Counted from the stretch's first letter, positions 18,263 through 26,834 are shown. The stretch: 64,000 nt of DNA from DAIOXA01 sp050949165 (GCA_050949165.1 JBMNFF010000001.1:62001-126000), one strand, 5' to 3'. Notes: a model not told the origin generated them from the letters alone. Program-made: numbers and translations.

Positions 18263-18706
18263 ATGGACATTGCTAACAAGCGGTCGGCAATCATGGTTGT
18301 TATTGCGTTGTTGTGGCTGACTATCACTGTCCTGGGCTGGAAGAATCTATTTCTGCCGGCGATGATTCTCGGGGTCATCTTGATGTTCTTACACATGTAT
18401 CTGGGTGCTGCACGAAAGGGAAAGGTTTCAGCCAAGTTTTTCCTCTATCCCCTGCTGACATGGGCAATACTATGGATTCTGAGTTTTTCCCTTTCCAAGT
18501 ATTATTCCGATGCCTTTGCAGGGCAGATGCCGAGCTTCACCATTCTCGGTTTCCATCCTTCCTTTGCCTGGACTGTCCTGACCTATTGGATCGGAGGAAT
18601 GTTCAGTTTAACTGCAGGATTTTTGGTAATGAAGAATGAATGGCTTTCCGATGAAGATTGGGATGAGTTTCTCAAGAAAGTTCATCGCAATAAGGAGGCT
18701 GCGTAA
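18263..18706 (+). CDS. Small membrane subunit of a sodium/solute symporter
   Basis: This 147-residue membrane protein has about four hydrophobic segments and a hydrophilic acidic tail (WLSDEDWDEFLKKVHRN). Small proteins of this kind precede some SSS-family symporters, such as the DUF485/DUF997-like partners of acetate or pantothenate permeases; I do not claim the exact family. ATG at 18263 follows GAGAGGAG. It ends two bases before the symporter start, so the two are surely co-translated and probably form one transporter. The 27-base operator lies directly upstream. Confidence 0.7.
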   Translation: MDIANKRSAIMVVIALLWLTITVLGWKNLFLPAMILGVILMFLHMYLGAARKGKVSAKFFLYPLLTWAILWILSFSLSKYYSDAFAGQMPSFTILGFHPSFAWTVLTYWIGGMFSLTAGFLVMKNEWLSDEDWDEFLKKVHRNKEAA

Positions 18707-18708
18707 TT

Positions 18709-20193
18709 ATGGAGAACGCTTTGATAATCGGCTTTTCCGTATTAATGATAGCTGTTTCCTTCGCAATTGGTTGGTGGGCTAAACGAAAAGTTACATCAAC
18801 CCAAGCTTTCTTTGGCAGCACCGCCTTATTCGGACCTCTTGCAGTAGGGCTTTCCAGCACAGCAGCAGTTGCCAGTGCCTTTGCCCTTGTCGGCGTCCCG
18901 GGAATAATTTATGCAACCGGTAATCCAATGACCTTTTGGATGCTTTCCTCTGCGGCATTTTCCATGGCTTATATCATCCTGGGCAAAAAGGTCAGGGCAA
19001 TGGCGGAGGTGGGCGAAGTTGCCAGCCTGGGCGACATCTCAGATTTACGGTATAACAATAATAGAGTTATTAAAGGTTTGATGTCAGTAATAATTTTCCT
19101 GGGCTGTATAGCTTATCTTGCAGCTCAGATTCAGGCGGGATCCGAGCTGTTCGCCCACTTGCTGGGCTGGGAGCCAATCGTTGCGGCCTTTGCCATTTTC
19201 GGCATCCTGACAATTTACACCGCAATCAGCGGAGAGGTAGGAGGTTTATTAACCCAAGCCTTCCAAGGGCTAGTCATGGTTATTGCCGGGATCGTGATAA
19301 TAGTTGCCTTCTTTGCCATTACCGGGGGATTTGGCAATGTAATGGAGGCTGTGGGATCGGTCAGGGAAATGACCGGCGGTGGAGTGACAAAAGCCTTGGG
19401 ACCGGACTTCCTCAACGCTTGGGGAACTTTCCCCGGCACAATAGCCATGGCCTGGATGTTAATTCCCATATTGGGGACAATTGGCCAGCCCCAGGTCCTG
19501 ACCAGGATGTATGCACTAAAAGATCCCAAGGACATGCCCAAGCTGAGCATATACGCAGCAATTTCCCATGCTATTATTGGGTTCTTGGCTGTGGTAGTCG
19601 CCTATGGCGCCCTCTACCTGGTGGCCAAGGGAACTGTTGATCCCCTGGCGGTTGCCGACCGGGCGATCTTCGTCTTTGCCGATGAGGTCGGGGTTATTGC
19701 CCAGCTCTTGGTTTACGCAGCTGTTCTGGCTGCGGCAATGTCATCGGCCAGTTTGTTCCTGTCCATATGTGCAGGCATCATTTCCCGGGATTTGCCCAGC
19801 GCCCTTGGCAAGAAGATACCCGAAAACAAGCAGATAATGGTATCCCGAATCACCATGTTCATCCTCGGGGTCGTCTCGATTCTCTTTTCCATCTATAGAT
19901 CCGACATGGTAGCCATCCTGGGCACCTTCGGGTGGGGGACTTTGATGAGTGGAACCTTCCCGGTGTTTATAATCGGGTTGCTGTGGAAACGGGCAAATGA
20001 GAAGGGCGTAATGGCTGGCATGTTTGCATCCCTGGTTCTCAACATCCTATCCCTGACCCCCTTTACCTGGCCGGGGGCATTGCCGGGTTACTTCAACATA
20101 ATTGCCATATCTGTGGCCCTGACAGTATTTGTATCCCTGCTGACCAAGAAGCAGGAATTGAGCGAAAGTATTCAGGCTGTTATCGACCTCTAA
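18709..20193 (+). CDS. Sodium:solute symporter (SSS family)
   Basis: This 494-residue permease of about 13 membrane segments imports an organic solute with sodium. Family-like features are the early GPLAVGLSSTAAVASAF stretch, the QAFQGLVMVIAG segment and the AAAMSSASLFLSICAGI segment that resembles the sodium-binding helix. The length is normal. With the small protein upstream it forms a two-gene transporter. Downstream genes for an acyl-CoA ligase and beta-oxidation-like enzymes suggest that the cargo is a carboxylic acid, perhaps an aromatic or branched acid, which is inference from context. Confidence 0.88.
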   Translation: MENALIIGFSVLMIAVSFAIGWWAKRKVTSTQAFFGSTALFGPLAVGLSSTAAVASAFALVGVPGIIYATGNPMTFWMLSSAAFSMAYIILGKKVRAMAEVGEVASLGDISDLRYNNNRVIKGLMSVIIFLGCIAYLAAQIQAGSELFAHLLGWEPIVAAFAIFGILTIYTAISGEVGGLLTQAFQGLVMVIAGIVIIVAFFAITGGFGNVMEAVGSVREMTGGGVTKALGPDFLNAWGTFPGTIAMAWMLIPILGTIGQPQVLTRMYALKDPKDMPKLSIYAAISHAIIGFLAVVVAYGALYLVAKGTVDPLAVADRAIFVFADEVGVIAQLLVYAAVLAAAMSSASLFLSICAGIISRDLPSALGKKIPENKQIMVSRITMFILGVVSILFSIYRSDMVAILGTFGWGTLMSGTFPVFIIGLLWKRANEKGVMAGMFASLVLNILSLTPFTWPGALPGYFNIIAISVALTVFVSLLTKKQELSESIQAVIDL

Positions 20194-20202
20194 TTGCCAT
20201 GA

Positions 20203-20237
20203 CCGGTCTGCCGCGGCGGGATGCTGCGGCAGACTGG
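20203..20237 (+). terminator. Intercistronic hairpin
   Basis: A 12-base stem (one G-T pair) lies around GTCTGCCGC/GCGGCAGAC between the symporter and flavin reductase genes. The following T-run is weak, so it may only reduce read-through or stabilise the upstream mRNA. Confidence 0.45.
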
Positions 20238-20266
20238 ATTTCTAATTTTAGAAGGGAGAGGTATGT

Positions 20267-20875
20267 GTGAAGATCATCGCCATCAATGGCAGCCCCAGGG
20301 AAGACGGAAATACCTTTCAGTATCTCAACATGGTTTTAGAAGAGGCAAAAAAATTAGGGGCGGAAACGGAACTGGTGCAATTGGCGGGCAAGGAAATTAA
20401 GGGCTGTCGCGGCTGCTATCAATGTGTCCAGGCCAAGAAATGCACCCAGGTTGACGACTTTCAAAGCATCTTTCCCAAGATCGTCGAGGCCGACGCCATC
20501 CTCTTGGGCTCGCCGGTATACCATTCCTCTATCACCGCAGAGCTGAAGGCAGTTCTGGACAGGGCAGGCTTTTCCGGCCGTTGGGCCAAGAACGAAATGA
20601 AGCAGAAGGGCGAGAGCTACCAGTGGGGAACCACGGCCTTATCCGGCAAGGTCGTCGTCCCGGTTACAGCTGCCCGTCGCGCGGGGCATAACTTCGCCTT
20701 TGCCCAAATCTTGCTGTGGGCGGCCGCCAACGATTGTATAATTGTGGGCAACACCTACTGGAATGTCGGCGTTGCCGGCAAAGGCGGAGCAAAGGATGCT
20801 TCCGACGATGCAGAGGGAGTCGGAATCATGGAAAACCTGGCTCGCAGGGTTGTCGCGCTGCTGGAACGGTTGTAA
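20267..20875 (+). CDS. NAD(P)H-dependent FMN reductase / flavodoxin-like oxidoreductase
   Basis: This 202-residue cytoplasmic flavoprotein has the FMN phosphate loop INGSPREDGNT at residues 5-15 and the GSPVYHSSITAELKAVLDR motif of the NADPH-dependent FMN reductase family. Cysteines CRGCYQCVQAKKC near 45-57 recall the iron-sulfur flavoprotein subgroup, though whether a cluster forms is unknown. GTG at 20267 is chosen because it follows GGGAGAGG and starts the expected beta strand; the ATG at 20263 is out of frame. It lies between the symporter and the acyl-CoA synthetase and may reduce a double bond or nitro or quinone group of the imported compound. Confidence 0.85.
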   Translation: MKIIAINGSPREDGNTFQYLNMVLEEAKKLGAETELVQLAGKEIKGCRGCYQCVQAKKCTQVDDFQSIFPKIVEADAILLGSPVYHSSITAELKAVLDRAGFSGRWAKNEMKQKGESYQWGTTALSGKVVVPVTAARRAGHNFAFAQILLWAAANDCIIVGNTYWNVGVAGKGGAKDASDDAEGVGIMENLARRVVALLERL

Positions 20876-20887
20876 GGAGGAGTGGGG

Positions 20888-22453
20888 ATGTCCAACAGTT
20901 GGATTGGTAATTATTCCTACTTTAGAGCCAGAATAGACAGCACCCGAGAAGCCGTCTATGACTTGGACACGGGCAATCGCTACAGTTATGGTGATCTGGA
21001 GAGAAGGGCGAACATCCTGGCTAATTTTCTCAAGGAGCAACAGGGAATTGCCAAGGGTGATCGCATTGCCTTTATATCCCGAAACTGCGTGGAGATGATC
21101 GACGCCTATTTCGCTACCGGCAAGCTTGGGGCAATTTTTGTCCCGTATAATGCCCGCTTGTCTGTGGCGGAGCTGGCTCAACTGATCAACAGTGAAACCC
21201 CTCGGGTTCTGTTCTATGAGGAGGTTTTTGCTGAAAAAATAGCGCAGCTAAAGTCCCAATGCCCGGGTATAGAAAAATATGTCCTGATTTCCGGGGATAA
21301 AAATCCTGAAAAGGATATGGCTTACAGCGAGATCATGGGGTATGCCAATGACTCCTTTGTCGGCTGCGAGACCCTGGATATGGAAGATATCCATATGATC
21401 ATCCATACCGGCGGAACCACCGGCCTGCCCAAAGGTGGTTTGATCTCCCACCGTTGCGAACTGTTCAACTCATTCAACGAGATCTGCACATGGGGCTTGA
21501 ATTATCAGGACAGCACCTTGCTATTGCTTCCCATGTTCCATACAGGCGGATGGAATCTCCTTACCTTGCCTCTGCTGCATGTAGGGGGCAGATTGATTAT
21601 CAACAGACAATTTGATCCCAAGAAGACCCTGGAAGTGGTAGAAAGGGAAAAAATAACGACCCTGTTTGGGGCGGCAACCATTTTCAGGATGATGGTGGAA
21701 TTGCCGGAATTCCAGAAGACAGATTTCTCCAGCGTCAAATGGGTGATGGCAGGAGCAGCCCCTACCCCAATCAACATTATGGAACAATTTTGGCAGAAGG
21801 GAGTCAAATTTGTCCTTGGATATGGCATGACGGAAGCAGGTCCCAACAACCTGTCCTCGGTAGCCCATTTTATGGACCCGGAAATAATCAGAGAAAAATA
21901 TGCATCTGTGGGAAAACCGATGTACCTTTCCATGGTAAAGCTTGTGGATGATCAGGGACAGGAAGTAACCGAAGCCAATTCACCCGGTGAATTGCTGTGG
22001 GCCGGTCCGCAAATTTTCTCGGGTTATTGGAATAATCCCGAGGAAACCGACAAGACCTTGGTTGACGGCTGGGTTTACACCGGAGACATGGCTTACCGGG
22101 ATGAGGACGGTTACTACTACATCGTGGGCCGGAAGAAGAATATGTTTATCAGCGGCGGCGAAAACGTCTTTCCTCCGGAAATAGAAAGCGCCCTTTATGA
22201 TTTTGAGGAAATTCATGAGGTTTGCGTCTTTGGCGTCCCCGATGATAAGTGGGGAGAAGTTGGCAAGGCTATCATATCCCTCAAGCCGGGCAAGCAAATA
22301 ACAAAGCAAGAGATCATTGCAAGGCTGAGCACAAAGCTCGCCAAATACAAGATTCCCAAATACATCACCTTTGTCAATGAAGTTCCCAAGAACAATGTGG
22401 GTAAGATTGTGGTTTCCAAGGTGGTGGAGTTGTACGGAGAACCAACCGATTAG
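20888..22453 (+). CDS. Acyl-CoA synthetase (AMP-forming)
   Basis: This 521-residue ANL-superfamily ligase activates a carboxylic acid to its CoA thioester through an acyl-adenylate. The P-loop-like AMP motif HTGGTTGLPKGG lies at about residues 177-188, YGMTEAGP near 314, YTGDMAYRDEDGYYYIVGRKK near 396, and the C-terminal catalytic lysine region NNVGKIV near 505. ATG at 20888 is seven bases after GGAGG; an in-frame GTG at 20882 is too close to that site. The length is normal for FadD-like medium-chain or aromatic acid ligases. It is the entry enzyme of the cluster. The substrate is unknown. Confidence 0.92.
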   Translation: MSNSWIGNYSYFRARIDSTREAVYDLDTGNRYSYGDLERRANILANFLKEQQGIAKGDRIAFISRNCVEMIDAYFATGKLGAIFVPYNARLSVAELAQLINSETPRVLFYEEVFAEKIAQLKSQCPGIEKYVLISGDKNPEKDMAYSEIMGYANDSFVGCETLDMEDIHMIIHTGGTTGLPKGGLISHRCELFNSFNEICTWGLNYQDSTLLLLPMFHTGGWNLLTLPLLHVGGRLIINRQFDPKKTLEVVEREKITTLFGAATIFRMMVELPEFQKTDFSSVKWVMAGAAPTPINIMEQFWQKGVKFVLGYGMTEAGPNNLSSVAHFMDPEIIREKYASVGKPMYLSMVKLVDDQGQEVTEANSPGELLWAGPQIFSGYWNNPEETDKTLVDGWVYTGDMAYRDEDGYYYIVGRKKNMFISGGENVFPPEIESALYDFEEIHEVCVFGVPDDKWGEVGKAIISLKPGKQITKQEIIARLSTKLAKYKIPKYITFVNEVPKNNVGKIVVSKVVELYGEPTD

Positions 22454-22464
22454 GAGTGAAGTCA

Positions 22465-23487
22465 TTGAGTCAAAGGGATATAGTAGGTATTCGCAGCATT
22501 GGAACCTATACCCCCGAGGAAATTCGGGACAGTCATCACATCGCTGAGGCGTCGGGGATTCCTCAGGAGGTAATCAGGGAAAAGTTCGGCATAAAGCAAG
22601 TCCACAAAGCCGCTCCCGGTGAATCGGTTTCCGATATGGCAATAAAGGCAGCCCGGGCTGCCCTGGGAGAGTTCGATCCGGCCAGGCTGGATATGGTAGT
22701 CTATTGCGGCAGCGAGTACAAGGACTATTACCTCTACAATTGCGCGGCTAAAATTCAATGGGAAATTGGCGCGGTTAATGCCAATGCCTTTGAAATTCAC
22801 AGTCTCTGCTCGGCCGGAGTGTATTCCCTGAAGGTCCTAAAGAGTATGATGCTCACCGACCCAGATCTCAAGTATGCATTGCTGGTGTCTTCTTCCAGAG
22901 AAAGCGACCTGATTAACTACAAGGACAGCGATTCCCGCTTTATGTTTAACTTTGGCGATGGCGCGGCGGCAGTGCTGCTGGAAAAGGGCCTGGCCTGCAA
23001 CGTCGTTTTGGAGACTGCCATGATAACCGATGGCAGCTTCGCTGACGACGTTTCGGTGCCGGGAATTGGCAGCAAGAACTTCTGCAGTTTTAGTTCCATG
23101 GCCTATGAAGATCGCTTTCTCCGGGTTGCAGACATTGGCAAGATGAAGGAAAGGTTGGACCCCATAACTTTGGACAACTTTATCAGGGTTGTGACCCAGG
23201 CGGCGGTAAAAAGTGGCTATGGCAAAGAAGAGATTGGCTTTATCGCGCCGATATTTATGAAGCGCTCTATTTTGGAGACCATATTGGCTCACTTTGGCCT
23301 GACAGAGGAGAATTCCTTTGTCCTGGAAGATTATGGCCACTGCCAGTCGGCGGATACTTTTATCTCTCTGCAACTGGGAAAGCGCTTGGGAAGGCTTAAA
23401 GACGGCGATCTCGCCGTTCTGGTATCTGCCGGCACCGGTTACACATGGGCTGCTACAGCTGTTAAATGGGGCCCGTGGTGCCGATAA
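22465..23487 (+). CDS. 3-oxoacyl-ACP synthase III-like enzyme with altered active site
   Basis: This 340-residue thiolase-fold protein resembles KAS III (FabH). The nucleophile cysteine is present (EIHSLCSAGVYSL, near 115), as is the C-terminal GTGYTWAA region. The usual catalytic histidine motif (HQAN) is replaced by APIFMKR, and the asparagine of YGNTS appears as histidine in YGHCQSAD. It may therefore do another Claisen-type or acyl-transfer reaction, or cleave a beta-keto acyl chain. TTG at 22465 lies eight bases after AGGAG, whereas GTG at 22456 overlaps that site. The gene is packed between the CoA ligase and a MaoC hydratase. Confidence 0.82.
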   Translation: MSQRDIVGIRSIGTYTPEEIRDSHHIAEASGIPQEVIREKFGIKQVHKAAPGESVSDMAIKAARAALGEFDPARLDMVVYCGSEYKDYYLYNCAAKIQWEIGAVNANAFEIHSLCSAGVYSLKVLKSMMLTDPDLKYALLVSSSRESDLINYKDSDSRFMFNFGDGAAAVLLEKGLACNVVLETAMITDGSFADDVSVPGIGSKNFCSFSSMAYEDRFLRVADIGKMKERLDPITLDNFIRVVTQAAVKSGYGKEEIGFIAPIFMKRSILETILAHFGLTEENSFVLEDYGHCQSADTFISLQLGKRLGRLKDGDLAVLVSAGTGYTWAATAVKWGPWCR

Positions 23488-23910
23488 ATGGAATCCGGTA
23501 AATATATACCTTATGAGGACATTTCTGTGGGCGACAGCGCCAGCATGACTGTCCAGATAACCGCCCAGATGGTGGATCGGTTCGCTGAACTATACAATGA
23601 TACCGCCTCTTTTCATGTCAGCGATGAGTTGGCAGCCAGGACCATTTTTGGCCGGAGGATATGCCACGGGGTTCACCTGATCGGTTTCTTTTCCGAGCTC
23701 ATGGGAAAGCAACTGCCGGGCTTTGGGACCATCTATCTCAGCCATATCCTTGCGTTCAAACAGCCCGTTTTCCTCGGCGAGACCATAACCGCGACAATAG
23801 CCGTGGCGGAAAAGCTGCCCGGGCGCAAACTGCGCCTTTCCACAATCATGACCTGCGCCGGGCGGGGGACAGTGATTGAAGGCGAGAGTGTCGTCAAGAC
23901 CTACCAATAG
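23488..23910 (+). CDS. MaoC-like hydratase/dehydratase
   Basis: This 140-residue hot-dog-fold protein is predicted to add water to an enoyl-CoA or remove it from a 3-hydroxyacyl-CoA. The conserved motif FGRRICHGVHLIGFFSELMG (residues 54-73) carries the catalytic Asp/His region, but the aspartate sits upstream (YNDTASFHVSDELA), as in (R)-specific hydratases. ATG starts directly after the KAS III-like stop codon, with no gap, so translation is coupled. In order with the ligase and SDR it forms a short CoA-ester pathway. Confidence 0.88.
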   Translation: MESGKYIPYEDISVGDSASMTVQITAQMVDRFAELYNDTASFHVSDELAARTIFGRRICHGVHLIGFFSELMGKQLPGFGTIYLSHILAFKQPVFLGETITATIAVAEKLPGRKLRLSTIMTCAGRGTVIEGESVVKTYQ

Positions 23911-23920
23911 GGGGTGAATT

Positions 23921-24664
23921 ATGGTGAGGCTAAAAGATAAGGTTGCTGTAATAACCGGCGCCGGAAGCGGGATTGGGATGGAAACGGCCAGGACCTTTCA
24001 CCGGGAAGGGGCGTACACGGTATTGGCAGACATTGAGCCGGAGGCTGCTGCAGCAGCCGCCCGGGAAATTGACCAGGCAGGTGAGAGGTCCTTGGCGGTA
24101 ACAGCTGATGTCAGCAAACACGAGGCAGTTGCCGGCCTGATGGAAGCAGCGCTCGCCAAATGGGGCCGCGTCGATATATTGGTCAATAACGCAGGGATTA
24201 CCCGAGATGCCCAGTTGACACAGATGACATTGGACCAGTTTGACCACGTAATTGCTGTAAATCTGCGGGGAGTCTACCTCTGTGGCCAAGCAGCAGCTCG
24301 GATTATGCTGGAGCAGGGACAAGGAGTAATTATCAATATGTCATCGATTGTGGGGATACACGGCAATTTTGGCCAGAGCAATTATGCCGCCGCCAAGGCA
24401 GGGGTAATCGGGATGACCAAGACCTGGGCCCGGGAACTGGGCAGAAAAGGAATTCGGGTGAACGCTGTTGCTCCGGGTTTCATTCTCACTGCTATGACGG
24501 AGAAGATGCCGGAAAAAATCCTGGAGGCAATGCGGGAGAGATGTCCCATGAAAAAACTGGGAAGGCCCCAAGACATAGCCAACGCTTGCCTGTTCCTAGC
24601 CTCCGAGGAAGCGGCGTACGTTAACGGCGCCGTGCTGGAAGTGACCGGGGGAATGACCCTGTAA
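23921..24664 (+). CDS. SDR family 3-oxoacyl reductase (FabG-like)
   Basis: This 247-residue Rossmann dehydrogenase interconverts 3-oxoacyl and 3-hydroxyacyl thioesters with NAD(P). GAGSGIG is at about 12-18, NNAG at about 90, the catalytic serine is in NMSSIVG, and the YxxxK pair is in NYAAAKAG. The ATG follows AGGGGGTG. It is the last gene of the cluster and is followed by a MATE gene remnant and a terminator. The specificity cannot be assigned: FabG-like enzymes serve both fatty-acid synthesis and degradation, and context favours degradation or modification of an imported acid. Confidence 0.9.
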   Translation: MVRLKDKVAVITGAGSGIGMETARTFHREGAYTVLADIEPEAAAAAAREIDQAGERSLAVTADVSKHEAVAGLMEAALAKWGRVDILVNNAGITRDAQLTQMTLDQFDHVIAVNLRGVYLCGQAAARIMLEQGQGVIINMSSIVGIHGNFGQSNYAAAKAGVIGMTKTWARELGRKGIRVNAVAPGFILTAMTEKMPEKILEAMRERCPMKKLGRPQDIANACLFLASEEAAYVNGAVLEVTGGMTL

Positions 24665-24693
24665 CCCCGGGGCAAAAGGCAAAGAGGCGGAAT

Positions 24694-24765
24694 GCCCCGG
24701 TCTTTTCTCCACGGGCGCCTGCGGAGCAGGAGGTAATGGTAAAGAAACAGGGAGTGGCTGCTTAA
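24694..24765 (+). pseudogene. Decayed 3' end of a MATE transporter gene
   Basis: Read in the frame ending at the TAA of 24763-24765, the sequence gives APVFSPRAPAEQEVMVKK and then QGVAA. It lines up with the tail of the intact MATE protein (VFRRGAWREKMVLVKKAGEAT). The DNA match continues through the stop codon and hairpin. No upstream part of the gene remains between it and the SDR stop at 24664. Confidence 0.5.
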
Positions 24766-24797
24766 GCCCTCCCTGTAGCCCTGCGGGGCTTTTTTTT
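24750..24797 (+). terminator. Tandem hairpins with T-run after SDR gene
   Basis: A copy of the MATE-end hairpin (24750-24773) is followed by AGCCC/GGGGCT (24777-24790) and seven further T. It ends the symporter-SDR transcript. From here to 24986 no gene is seen. Confidence 0.75.
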
Positions 24798-24986
24798 GCG
24801 GCGCATGCTTCCCATATCCCGGTTCCACGCCGCCTTGAGCCGGGTCGAGGGGAGCGACTGGCCCGGGGAACTGAGCAATATCAGAAAAAAACAGCGCAGT
24901 TTTTAGAGATAAAGGGGAGAGCCGTTCCGGTAGAATCAAGGTGGCTCCTCATTTAGGGGCAAATCACCAGAAAGAAGGGGTGCAGT

Positions 24987-25754
24987 TTGAGGAAGCTAAT
25001 TGCTCTGCTGGTAATTACCGGAATCTTGGCTTTTGCAGCGACGGGTTGCAGTTACCTCAAAAAGGCTAAGGACATTAAAGACAACCTCGATGATATCGGC
25101 GACATCATCGACGACCTGGGAGATTTGGATGACATCATTGACGATATAGACGATGATGGGGACCAGAACGTCTTCTCCGGGACTGTGTATTATCCGGAGA
25201 ATAGTGCCGAGCTTCTGAGGAAGTTTAGTGAATTTGGCTATGAATTTACCAAACAAAGTGAAGATGGCAGTACCCAATTCATGTCAGTTCACTTTGTCTA
25301 CGAGGGCAGCGAAGATGTGGACGGCGTTGCCGCAGATATCTTCACAGTGACCATGGTGGAAGATGACGAGACCGTGGTGGAAAGGCAATGGTATGACGAA
25401 GACGGCAGATTGGTCAAGGCCGTGAAGGACGGAGAGGAAGTCGACGAATGGTATGCCATGCCCGTGGGCATGTATCTGGGCATCTATACCGGAAAAGTTA
25501 AACTGACCACCTTGGTAATCGACGAAAATGGCGAGCTGGAAACCTTTAGCTACAGCCTGGAGGACAAGCGCAGCGAGAGCTCCGATGTGGGCAAGATGGA
25601 AGTATATGAGATCAAGAGCAAGCTTCTGCAGGTAGCCTATATCTATGGCTTGGTGGAGGGGAAGGGCGAGAAGCACTTTGCCCTTATCCGCTCGGAAGTG
25701 CCAGGTACTGAGGTTTTTGAACAGGTTGTGGTCACTCATATGGAATTCAGGTAA
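24987..25754 (+). CDS. Secreted lipoprotein of unknown function
   Basis: The 255-residue product has a lipoprotein signal: basic RK, a hydrophobic core LIALLVITGILAFAA and the lipobox AATGC, with Cys21 as the lipidated residue. Then comes an acidic repeat-like stretch (DNLDDIGDIIDDLGDLDDII), and a beta-rich domain with strands such as FSGTVYYPENSAEL and VVERQWYDEDGRLVKAV. The fold is not recognised; acidic clusters may bind cations. TTG at 24987 follows AAGGGG. The gene is monocistronic with a strong terminator. Confidence 0.8.
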   Translation: MRKLIALLVITGILAFAATGCSYLKKAKDIKDNLDDIGDIIDDLGDLDDIIDDIDDDGDQNVFSGTVYYPENSAELLRKFSEFGYEFTKQSEDGSTQFMSVHFVYEGSEDVDGVAADIFTVTMVEDDETVVERQWYDEDGRLVKAVKDGEEVDEWYAMPVGMYLGIYTGKVKLTTLVIDENGELETFSYSLEDKRSESSDVGKMEVYEIKSKLLQVAYIYGLVEGKGEKHFALIRSEVPGTEVFEQVVVTHMEFR

Positions 25755-25760
25755 GAATCG

Positions 25761-25787
25761 ACCGTGCCCGCGGGCACGGTTTTTTTT
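25761..25787 (+). terminator. Rho-independent terminator
   Basis: The perfect palindrome ACCGTGCCCGCGGGCACGGT is followed by T7, directly after the lipoprotein gene. Confidence 0.9.
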
Positions 25788-25912
25788 CCCAACCGGGCTT
25801 TTCTGTGGTAAAGTATAGAAGTAAATATGCCTCCTTTGCAGAGGGTGAAGATAGATGAAGATGCCGAGGATGAGGGGAAAGGAATTATCCCTCTGGAGGG
25901 AGAATTTATAGT

Positions 25913-25930
25913 CCTATTGAGCAGAATAGG
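25913..25930. promoter_or_regulatory. Inverted repeat upstream of YhfZ-like gene
   Basis: CCTATT and AATAGG arms with a six-base spacer lie 17 bases before the ATG at 25947. It may be an autoregulatory operator; it does not match the operators of the yhf operon at 43-44 kb. Confidence 0.25.
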
Positions 25931-25946
25931 TATTTGAGGTGAGGAT

Positions 25947-26834
25947 ATGAGCCAAGTTAATGCGGTAAGCAGGCTGGCCCGGGAACTGCTGGGCAGTTAT
26001 TGCGGCGCCAGATTCAGCCTTGAAGAGCTGGAGGGAATAGGGGATGCCGATGTGGCCGGGCAGGCCCTGAGGGTGTTGCAGGATCAGGGGGCAGTGAGGC
26101 TTCGGGGCGAAGTGATCGAGGACCTGAATGTGCCCTTACTCTGGCAGGCCTCGGGATTGGGAACGGTCATCGCCTTGATGCAGCTCCCGTCTTCCCTGCG
26201 TGCCCAGGGCATGGCTACGGGGCTGCTGGAGGCCTTTGCCCAGGCCGGGGTTCCCCTGCGCCTCGGCTTTATGCGGGGTGCGACCAGGCGGGTGGAAACC
26301 TTGCTGGAAGGAAGATGCGACATCATCGTCACCTCCAAGATGACGGCCCGTCTGGATTTGGAACAGGGACGGCCCGTTACCCTTATTTACGCCTTTGGCT
26401 TTCGCACCTATGTCGAGGAGTATGTGGTGGCCTTTCGGGATCCCAATGCCCGGGAGATTGTTTCCGGGATGCGGGTGGCCCTGGACCCGGTGTCCATTGA
26501 TCAGACCATCCTCACCAGCTATGAGTGCCAGGGAAAGGAAGTGGAGTTCGTCGACGCTCCCTATGTCCAATCCCTGGCGAAGCTTGCGGCGGATGAGCTG
26601 GATGCGGTGATCTGGTCCCGGGACGAGCTTAAGGAGCGGGGTCTGGGCTTTAACCTGCAGCCCCTGAGCGATACTTCCCCCCGGCGAGTGACTGGAGAAG
26701 ATACCGCGGCGGTGCTGGTCACCAGCAGAGAAAAGGCCGAACTGGGAAGAATCCTGGCGCAGCGGATAGACCTTGCCTCGGTGCAGAGGATTCAGGAACA
26801 GATTCTCAGAGGAAAGAAAAAGCCCTCCTATTAG
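25947..26834 (+). CDS. YhfZ-like regulator with periplasmic-binding-like domain
   Basis: This 295-residue protein is a clear paralogue of the YhfZ protein at 43098-44036. Shared blocks include GFMRGATRRVE, the SK pair before a leucine-rich helix, FRDPNA, GMRVALDP and YECQGKEVEFV. The effector domain looks like a type-2 solute-binding (PhnD/TauA-like) fold. Its N-terminal 75 residues have a helical, winged-helix-like pattern but are less like GntR than in the second copy. There is no signal peptide, so it acts in the cytoplasm, probably as a ligand-responsive transcription factor. ATG follows GAGGTGAGG. No yhf enzyme is adjacent. Confidence 0.75.
   Translation: MSQVNAVSRLARELLGSYCGARFSLEELEGIGDADVAGQALRVLQDQGAVRLRGEVIEDLNVPLLWQASGLGTVIALMQLPSSLRAQGMATGLLEAFAQAGVPLRLGFMRGATRRVETLLEGRCDIIVTSKMTARLDLEQGRPVTLIYAFGFRTYVEEYVVAFRDPNAREIVSGMRVALDPVSIDQTILTSYECQGKEVEFVDAPYVQSLAKLAADELDAVIWSRDELKERGLGFNLQPLSDTSPRRVTGEDTAAVLVTSREKAELGRILAQRIDLASVQRIQEQILRGKKKPSY

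Noticed and set aside
25827..25937. 36-codon open frame starting MPPLQRVKID upstream of the YhfZ-like gene
   Set aside because: No ribosome site before the ATG and no recognisable product. It could be a leader peptide, but nothing supports it.
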